64,000 nucleotides of DNA, taken from positions 80,304,657-80,368,656 of the forward strand of contig JBOZIK010000001.1 of the NCBI GenBank assembly GCA_051453625.1, read 5' to 3'. Origin of the DNA: Welwitschia mirabilis (lineage: Eukaryota; Gnetophyta; Gnetopsida; Welwitschiales). Positions 57,051 through 64,000 of the stretch are shown here, piece by piece. The notes below the pieces were generated by a model. That model was not told the origin of the DNA, made no database searches, and worked only from the letters and a program-made list of their open reading frames with translations. Both the position numbers and the translations under genes were made by a program. Every line of letters begins with the position of its first letter. Position 1 is the stretch's first letter.

Positions 57051-58545
57051 TTAATGGTAGTTTAACTTTTACATTACATTATTTTCTTTCTTTTTGTATT
57101 TTTAATTAAAAAACATGTAATGAAGTACCTTTCTTTTTAAGTATCAATGTGTTCTAAAAAATTACATTAAAGTTTGTTGCTAAACTTCTTGCTTCAATTA
57201 TTACATTTATCAGATGTAATATGTCTATTATGTAGATAGATCAATTTGGAGAACACCAACTTATAAAAAGAATCAATTCAATTTAAGACGTTAAGTTTGT
57301 ATCACACAAAAAATTTAGCTCAAATTTCATGAATGTAAAAATACAACTGACTAAAGATGGTTGCACATGTGAAGATGTCTATGGAAAAGACATTTAATAA
57401 TTAAATATGTCTATGATAAACTAGACTTTATCATAAGAAAAGAAATCTAATACTAAACCAAGAGCATAAAAAAGATGAAAGACATCTATTACAATAAAGA
57501 TATCTATACCACTTTGACTATGGGAATATGTCTATAGAGGTGAAGATATCTAAGATGAACTAGAAGAGATAATAGATATAAATTATCTTTTAATAAACTA
57601 TCTATATTTTAGGAAAGAAACCAAGTTTTACACCTTGGATTTATGATCACTAAGTACCATAGAAATTGTAGTTGAAATTTTATCAAAATCTAGATAGTTT
57701 AATAAGAGATACCTTTTATCTTAAGGATATCTACCACTTCAAAGATGTCTATCTTGAAAATTTTTGAAAAATAAAACAGTTGCTAAATGTATAAGGCTTA
57801 GTTATTTCTAGAAGTTGTATAGCAGTCACATGTTGTTAAACAAGTTATTACTCTAAAGGAATAGCAAGGAATACATTAGAAGTATAAAGGTCATAAATAG
57901 AGAAGAAAAAGAGACACGCATGGGTGATTGGTTTTATACACAAAGCTTTCAACCATTTTTTGAAAATAACTATTTGATAAATACATCATTTGATCATTAG
58001 CTCTTACAAAGATGCATCACTCTAATCTTTGACACTCATGGATGATAATAATAAGGAAGAACTCAAGCACTTCATCAAAGAAACATCTTTTCAAGCTTAT
58101 CATCTCTTCTATTATCATTGTTTATTGGAATTTATATTGTAGGACTATTTTATTTTTGAATACACTTATTATAGTCCATTTTTTATTTTCAATTTTAGAA
58201 TCCCTTGTTAGGATTTCCATATTATAAAAACCCCTTGTGTGGATGTGCTTCTATAAGTGCTTATGAGCACATTTCAATTTTGATTTATTGTATATACCTA
58301 AGGGGAAGAGAGTGGTGTCTTGAGGGGAGTATATAAATTATATGTAAGATTAATGATGCTCCAAAAACACTATTTTGTAGGTTAAGAATATTCATAGGTG
58401 TAAGAGAAATCTATCCTCCATGTGTGAATGTACCCAAGTTGGTAAGCCATATTAATATGATAAGGTTTTTACTATGCAATTTTTAATTTGTTTTTTAGAA
58501 AAACTTGATTTGATATATTTTACTCATCTTTTTCCTCTAAGTTTA
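57051..58545 (+). mobile_element. Copia-type 5' LTR-like region
   Basis: Noncoding DNA ending a few bases before a Copia primer site. It contains the repeat array 57360-57760, a TATA-like ATATTATAAAAACC at about 58220-58232 and a leader with TTGAGGGGAGTATATAAA (58319-58336). The left boundary is not defined. It does not resemble the LTR at 62731. The ORF at 58042-58227 has no support. Confidence 0.45.
57360..57760. repeat. Degenerate repeat array with GACGTC-derived core
   Basis: AGATGTCTAT, AGACATCTAT, AGATATCTAT and ATATGTCTAT variants recur about eight times (for example near 57376, 57400, 57483, 57507, 57528, 57547, 57726 and 57743). ATGT and ACAT variants are the two expected decay products of an ACGT centre. 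Confidence 0.5.
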
Positions 58546-58557
58546 ATAATTCTTAAA

Positions 58558-58568
58558 TGGTATCATAG
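58558..58568 (+). other. Copia primer-binding site (initiator tRNA-Met type)
   Basis: TGGTATCATAG matches the usual plant Copia TGGTATCAGAGC except for one G-to-T change and the end. It fixes the start of the internal region. Confidence 0.65.
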
Positions 58569-59720
58569 TAGATACTCATAAAAAGGAAGTAACATTCTTA
58601 AGTGAACTATGAAGGATTGTCATCCATTAGACCTCCATTATTCGATAGAACGATGCAAGTGTAGTTATAGTCTTACAAGTTTAAAGTTTGACAAAGCATT
58701 GAAGATGAATACTTAAAACCTATATAAACCACAATAGATGCTACAGGAAATCCCATTACATAGATCAAACCTAAAAAGAAGTGAAAAGATAAAGAAAATG
58801 CATCTTTCATGTATATGACTTAAAATCTAGGGATGCTCTTTACTTAGCCCTTACAATGAAGGAATTCAAATAGATAGCTAGATGAAAAACTACATAAGAA
58901 ATATGAAATGTTTTAGTGGAGACATATGAAGGAAACTTTATCATCAAAGTAATCAATAATTCTTATTTAGACAAATTAGTTTAAAAAATTTGAAAATGAA
59001 CAATGGTAAATGGGTAAATGAATATTTTACAAGAGCCTCTAACATAGTGAATTCTATACGTGGCATTAATTAAAAATCTTTCTAAGTCCAAGGTAATCCA
59101 AAAGGTTGTTAGATCCTTAACTCTAAAATACAGGTCTAAGATAACAGCAAGGAAAGAATTAAAAGACTTCACCTTACTTCAACTCAATGAAGATTGAATA
59201 ATCATAAAATTCTTTAATGACTTATGGAATAAATATTATTCTAGATTGTGCTCTAAAAGAAAAACCCATAGCTCTTAAGGATAGTAAAAATATTAAAAAA
59301 CCCTTCAAAGAAAAAACAAAAAAACAATTAAATGAAGATAACTCTAAAGATGATATGGAATAGAAGCTTTTTCTCATCACAAGGTAACTCAAATGAGTTA
59401 TTTCACAAAAGAATAATTGAAAGAGGAACTATAAAAAATCATATAGATTTCAAGTTTGAGGTAAGTTCAAAGGTAAAACTTTGAGTAGCTATTTATTTTC
59501 TTTCAAGTTTAATATTTCCAAGATATAATGTTAGCTTTGTAAAGGTCAAGGACACATAACCTCAAAGTGTTCTAGCTCCAATAGAGTGTAGGAAAAAGCA
59601 CAAAAGAAATTGACCAAGCAAAGGAGATCTTTCTTTACAAGATGAGATTATGATGAATATGCAACTGAAATAGAAACATTTAATTATGAAAAATATCATT
59701 TATCTTACATGGCCATTGTA
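58569..59720 (+). pseudogene. gag: Copia gag
   Basis: Broken coding text typical of plant Copia gag: ETYEGNFIIKV near 58928-58960, SKSKVIQKVVRSLTLKYRSK near 59080-59135, TARKELKDFTLLQLNED near 59145-59195, then a Lys-rich part. The zinc knuckle at 59529-59573 keeps C..C....H....C (LCKGQGHITSKC); a TAG at 59532-59534 sits between its first two Cys. Gag forms the particle shell. Confidence 0.65.
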
Positions 59721-60179
59721 CGTATCCAAAATAAAAGTAATAAAATAAATTTGAATTAGATAGTGAATGTGAAACATGTATAAAACTTCAAGATAAGTAA
59801 ATCCAAGATTAGTAAACTAATATGTGATTTAAAGTATGTTAAATAAGAAGTTTTTAACTCAAAAAGAAATAATGAGAAGTTTACTTAAGGGAAGAAAACC
59901 TTAAACATTATTCTTGAATAATGTAGAAGTCCAAATGATAAAAGTAATTTAGGCCATAAGAAAGCTTTCATTAGTACTTTAGCTTCCTTATTCATCAAAT
60001 GGAAGTATCAACCAAGGTATGTGTATATAGTTTATACTAATAATATTATATCTTATTATTGCTATAAAACTGATCATTATATCTAATTAAATTCAAAACC
60101 AGATGTTATACTAATAGCGCCAAAAGGCCAAGAAGTGTGATACAATGTCTTATGTAGGATAAAACAAAGAAAATATGGA

Positions 60180-60330
60180 TTTCATAATCAAAACTACATT
60201 TATAATCTCAAGTTGTACTACATGCAGTGAAGAACATATTAGGTATGTTGATTGTGGGTATTTAAGAAACTGACTAAAGACTAATCTAGCTTTACTACAT
60301 TAGTAGAGTAGGATAAAGGAGTGGTCACTT
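60180..60330 (+). pseudogene. pol: Copia protease remnant
   Basis: The catalytic DSG of Copia proteases appears as DCG (60250-60258), followed by a stop where a CSRHMTG-like text is expected. The surroundings are otherwise too decayed. 59721-60179 shows no readable domain. Confidence 0.4.
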
Positions 60331-60785
60331 TTGATGATAATACTAAAGTACCTATCAGAGGTATTAGAATCATTAAATGAGGTGACTTACCTGAAATAAA
60401 AGATGTTTTCTTTGTATAAGAATTGCAACATAATCTTTTAAGTATTAGTTAGTTATGTGATGTAAACTTTTTTGATACTTTTACCAAAGATGATTGTATT
60501 ATCAAAGAATTTAACTTAACTAAAACTTTGTTTTCTATAATTAGAAAATCTAATTATACATTACTACTTTATAAGAAATTTTTAACAAGAAAATTAAGTG
60601 TCTATTAAGTACCATAGGTGAAATAAAAATATGGCATAAGAAGCTTGGACATGTAAACAAAGACTTATTAAAAACTTTGTTCTCAAAAGAAATGGTAAGA
60701 AGACTTCCTAAGTTGTAAAATCCTAATAATTAGGTTTGTGAGGAATGTCAAAAAGGGAATAAAATAAGGATAATATTTCGAGGAA
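60331..60785 (+). pseudogene. pol: Copia pre-integrase domain and zinc finger
   Basis: VTFDDNTKV near 60328-60355, ELQHNLLSIS near 60420-60450 and WHKKLGHVNKDLLKTL near 60632-60680 are the typical Copia gag-pre-integrase text. CEECQKGNK near 60738-60765 completes the HHCC finger. The integrase core that should follow is absent; gap 60786-60885 begins here. Confidence 0.65.
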
Positions 60786-60885
60786 NNNNNNNNNNNNNNN
60801 NNNNNNNNNNNNNNNNNNNNNNNNNNNNNNNNNNNNNNNNNNNNNNNNNNNNNNNNNNNNNNNNNNNNNNNNNNNNNNNNNNNNN
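60786..60885. other. Assembly gap (100 N)
   Basis: The sequence passes from the integrase zinc finger to the start of reverse transcriptase, so about 1 kb of integrase is missing or deleted. Confidence 0.97.
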
Positions 60886-61720
60886 CAGTTTAAGAGGAAT
60901 GATGTTTGAAAGCTTGTAGAAAAGTCAAAAGATAAAAATGTCATTAGAACTAAGTGGATTTTTAAAAACAAATGTAATGAAGAAAACAATGTCATGAAAA
61001 ACAAATCAAGATTAGTAGCACAAGGCTACAATTAGATAAAAGGCATTAATATAGGTGATACTTTTACTCTTGTTACAAGGCTAGATAGTATTAAAATGTT
61101 TTTGTCTTTTGTAGTCTTTAGAAATTTTAAAAGCCTTTAGAAATTTTAATTTTTATCAAATAGATTTGAAGAGTGCTTTTTTAAATGGTACTCTAAATAA
61201 AGAAGTTTATATAAAGCAACCACAAGGTTTAATTGATCCTCAAAAAATTGATCATGTGTATAAACCTAAGAAATCCCTATATGAATTGAAATAAGCTCCA
61301 AGAGCTTGGTATGAGAAGATAGTAACTTTTTAAATGAAAATGGATATATTCATAAAACTATAGATAAAACCTTATTTGTAAATAATTTAAGAAAGGATTT
61401 CATTATTATACAAATATATGTAGATGACATTACATTCAGTGCCTCAAATGAAAAGTTATCAAAATAATTTACAACTATTATAATAACTCATTTTGAAATG
61501 AGTATGCTTGGTGAAGTAAAAACATTTCTTGGACCACAAATCAAGCAATAAAAAATGGGATATTTATTTATCAATCCAAATATGTAAGAGATTCAATCAA
61601 ATGTTTAAGATTAAAAAATTCAAAAAAAATTAACACCCCTATGTCAACATCTTATAAAGTAAGTTCAGATGAAAATGGTAATCTAGTGGATCAAAAGCTT
61701 CATAGAAGTATGATTAGAAG
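60886..61720 (+). pseudogene. pol: Copia reverse transcriptase
   Basis: RNDVWKLVEK near 60895, NVIRTKWIFKNK near 60938-60973, KSRLVAQGYN near 61005-61035, RLDSIKMFLSF near 61080-61112, FYQIDLKSAFLNGTL near 61150-61195, KEVYIKQPQGL near 61200-61232 and KKSLYELK near 61270 follow in the standard Copia order. A short insertion with a frame change repeats AGAAATTTTA near 61120-61150. The YVDD motif region near 61420-61430 reads ATATGTAGATGACATT, keeping VDD in one frame. It reverse-transcribes the element RNA. Confidence 0.75.
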
Positions 61721-62230
61721 TTTACTTTATTTAACTATAAGTAGACCAGACATTACGTTTATATTGGAATATGTGCAAGGTATCAATCCTAACCAAAATA
61801 ATTACATCTACAAGTAGTGAAAAGAATAATGACATATTTAAAAGGAACATGTGATTATGACTTGTGGTATTTTACAGAGACATCTTTCGAGTTTGCAAGT
61901 TTTAGTTATGTGGATTGAATTGGTCGTAAAGACTATAGAAAGATTACAAGTGGAAATTGTTTTCTATTAGGTTCATGCTTAGTAAGATAAACAAGTAAGG
62001 AACAAAACTCCATCTCTCTTTTAACTATAGAAGTGGAATATATTGTAGCAGGTCATTATTCTACTCATCTTTTATGGACTAAAGGAATGCGAAAGTATTT
62101 TAGTGTTAATTTTGAACAAGTTTATTTTTTTCACAAAATAGAAATTGCATTATTTATTTTGATCTTTTTCTATAATTATGTTTGTTCCTTATTCTTACTT
62201 ATGTGTTTTTCTCTCCTTTGTCATTGATGT
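61721..62230 (+). pseudogene. pol: Copia RNase H
   Basis: SRPDIT-like text near 61740-61755, then VKRIMTYLKGTCDYDLWYF (about 61817-61872), DYRKITSGNCFLLGSC (about 61930-61977), KEQNSISLLTIEVEYI (about 61998-62045) and the LLWTKGMRKYF end (about 62068-62100). This is the SIRE/Tork-like Copia RNase H pattern (GSCLVSW.SKKQNSVALST.EAEY). Frameshifts occur near 61790 and 61920. Confidence 0.7.
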
Positions 62231-62718
62231 CAAAAGGGATAGAATTAGTTGTATGTTTCTATTGCTTTCAAATGTAGTTTGCTCTTGATGAGGATCTTAT
62301 TTTGTAATGCTTAGCTTAGTGAAATAGAAATGCACTTGGTTTTATGATTTCAATTTGTGTTTCAAATATTTTTCTAGTGAAATTCAAAGATCTATATAAA
62401 CTTAAATTTTCTAATATGTTGAAACTTAAGGATCCAAATGATGTGTATCCTATATTTATAATGAACTTTAAATTGTCAATGATTAATGTAATAAATATTA
62501 TATAATTTAAATGTACTTTTCGTAAATATTATTTTCTTAAATATCCAAATGTGCACCTTAACTTATTTTTATTTCATCACAAAATTAGTCTTATGAAAAT
62601 TTCTTCAAATAAATTCGAAAGGATTAATATATTTGCAAAGAATAATAGGCATTTCATGAGGGGGTGTTTTCTCAATTTTAAATATTTTTATAACTAAGTA
62701 TTATTTGCCATCAATGTC
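62231..62718 (+). mobile_element. Spacer between Copia pol and 3' LTR
   Basis: AT-rich, with no readable domain. It is too short for the env-like ORF of some SIRE elements. Confidence 0.5.
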
Positions 62719-62729
62719 AAAGGGGAAGA
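62719..62729 (+). other. Copia polypurine tract
   Basis: AAAGGGGAAGA just before TGTTAAATT, as in the common plant Copia junction AAAGGGGGAGATTGTTG. Confidence 0.75.
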
Positions 62730-62884
62730 TTGTTAAATTATGTTTTATTAATTGATGTTAAACTAATGTTTTCATTAAAGAAAATTTGGTGTATCTTATG
62801 CAAAAGATATTAACCACTTATAAGTTAATTATTGAAGCTATGAATTCCACTTCCTAATCACTATAAATCTATTAAGTTTACATA

Positions 62885-63400
62885 CCCTCTTAAGGGGTTG
62901 ATCAGAATTTTAAGGGATCGATCACACCTAGAGCATACTCTTAGAATTGAACTAAATTCAAAGGGATCAACTGAATTTCTAAGGGATTGACTGAATCTAT
63001 TTACCTAAGAGCCAGTATCCCTAAATTAATTATCAAGGAATTGACTGAATCTATGAAGGGTTAACTGGATCTATGAATCTAAGAACTGTACTCTTAATCC
63101 CTGAGTCAATCATCAAAGGGGTTGATTAGACCTAAGTACTATGCATCTAATATCCCTGAGTCAATCATCAAAGGGTTGACTAGACATCGGAGGGGTTGAA
63201 TGAACTTGATGCAAGAAATTGGAATGAATATTTATAAGGAGTGGAGGATGACCAGACAGATATACAAGTGACTAGATGAGGGGTCAATCAGATCCTAAGG
63301 GGCTGACTAGACATGGAGCCATAAGAAACTAGGATTACTGAAAAGTTCACTTGGGTAACCTGTTTAAGTCATGACACCAGAAGGATTCGACCAGACTTTT
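62885..63400. repeat. Degenerate repeat array with GTCGAC-derived core
   Basis: GGGGTTGATCAGA, GGGATCGATCACA, GGGATCAACTGAA, GGGATTGACTGAA, GGGTTGACTAGAC and GGGGCTGACTAGAC variants occur about a dozen times. ATCCCTGAGTCAATCATCAA is directly repeated at about 63097 and 63152 (offset near 55 bp). TTGA and TCAA forms alternate, as expected from an ancestral TCGA. Confidence 0.6.
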
Positions 63401-63520
63401 AAGAAGTTAAGCAACCAGAACTAAAATGAAATTTTTTAATCCATTATGTATTAATTTTATAGTCATTTATAGCCATTAAAAGTATGTTTTTACTTGTAAT
63501 AAACTCTAAAATCCTTTCAA

Positions 63521-63528
63521 TATAAATA
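63521..63528 (+). promoter_or_regulatory. TATA box of the Copia 3' LTR
   Basis: TATAAATA, 120 bp after the repeat array; a second ACTATAAAGGC follows at about 63546. Confidence 0.5.
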
Positions 63529-64000
63529 ACCAAAAGAGAGATTACTATAAAGGCTTTTTAACTGTTGATCGAAGGAATGAATCTTGTGATTTTTACTATA
63601 GCATCTTAGCATTGTACTCCTGACCAAGGACGATCCATCATTTGTTGTATCTATACATTTAAGGTCAGATCGTATACTTTATTACTGTACTATCTACAGG
63701 AGAAGAGCTCCATTACAATCATTGTACCAAAAAAAAAAGTGATATCAATGCACCAAGGCATTCTTAGCATCACTATTACATCCTTTGAAGGTTGAGATTT
63801 AGCCTACAAAAGCATTGGAAAGGTTGATGCTTAGCCTAAAAAAGTCCATATGTAAATGTTACAGGTGAACCTGCAATATGTAGAAGAGTTAACAAAGTTT
63901 TGAATCAGGCTTAGGGATAAGCTGATCATTGAGAATGGAGTAGGAAGTTTTTCAAACCACTATAAAACTTATGTGCATCTGATTGGTATTCTATGTTTTC

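Larger units (their letters stand above)
62731..64000 (+). mobile_element. Copia 3' LTR, continues beyond window
   Basis: Starts TGTTAAATTATG right after the polypurine tract. U3 contains the array 62885-63400; a TATA box lies at 63521-63528 (TATAAATA). The following leader-like text has paired TTTAGCCTACAAAAGCATTGG / CTTAGCCTAAAAAAGTCC repeats near 63795-63850. No end is seen by 64000, so the LTR is at least 1.27 kb. Confidence 0.65.

Noticed and set aside
61820-62230. Env-like ORF downstream of Copia RT
   Set aside because: The readable text is RNase H; the hydrophobic tail of the ORF at 62033-62227 is after the RNase H end and T-rich, with no other support.

Overview
The window looks like intergenic DNA of a flowering plant. 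It is very AT-rich and strongly CpG-poor, is broken by ten N-gaps, and holds no host gene, tRNA or rRNA that I can recognise. Almost all of it is decayed LTR retrotransposons inserted into one another. Every coding region carries in-frame stops and frameshifts. Many changes are C-to-T or G-to-A, as expected of old methylated repeats. Family calls come from reading motifs by eye; no searches were run.

Layout. 1-1016: minus-strand Copia-type LTR, cut by the window start, inserted in the 3' noncoding region of plus-strand gypsy element E (1017-5874). E's 3' LTR is split by a reversed piece, G (3371-5313). E sits in the gag of minus-strand element F (5875-7902), which abuts a chromovirus integrase/chromodomain remnant (7903-9456) and its long LTR. 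That LTR is split at 11369/23408 by a near full-length minus-strand Ty3/gypsy element A (11370-23407). From about 24.95 kb a second gypsy family, H, runs on the plus strand (LTR end, tRNA-Asp-type primer site, gag). H's gag is interrupted at 27162/41687 by a plus-strand composite (27163-41681) and resumes afterwards with protease and an extra ORF. The extra ORF is itself interrupted by minus-strand element D (46102-56651, probable 5-bp target duplication AGCAT/AGTAT). H ends near 57.05 kb. From there to 64000 lies a plus-strand Copia element whose two LTR-like ends do not resemble each other.

Elements E, F, G, A, B/N and D share one LTR type: about 1.05-1.27 kb, ends TGTTG...CAACA, and a degenerate tRNA-Asp-type primer site as in plant Tat/Athila gypsy elements. 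The plus-strand composite 27163-41681 pairs an autonomous gag-pol (B, 34337-38790) with a different internal unit (N, 28433-33262) that has no recognisable pol but a long decayed ORF of unknown function. D has kept gag and protease but lost reverse transcriptase, RNase H and the integrase core in what looks like a clean deletion.

The most unusual structure is repeated, palindrome-centred sequence. The gypsy LTRs and leaders carry many copies of a roughly 40-bp hairpin (core GTCATCCCCATGAC). Three Copia LTR regions carry arrays built on other CpG palindromes (GGTCGACC-like, GACGTC-like and GTCGAC-like). Several gaps are flanked by near-identical 80-85 bp copies, which points to unmerged contig ends.
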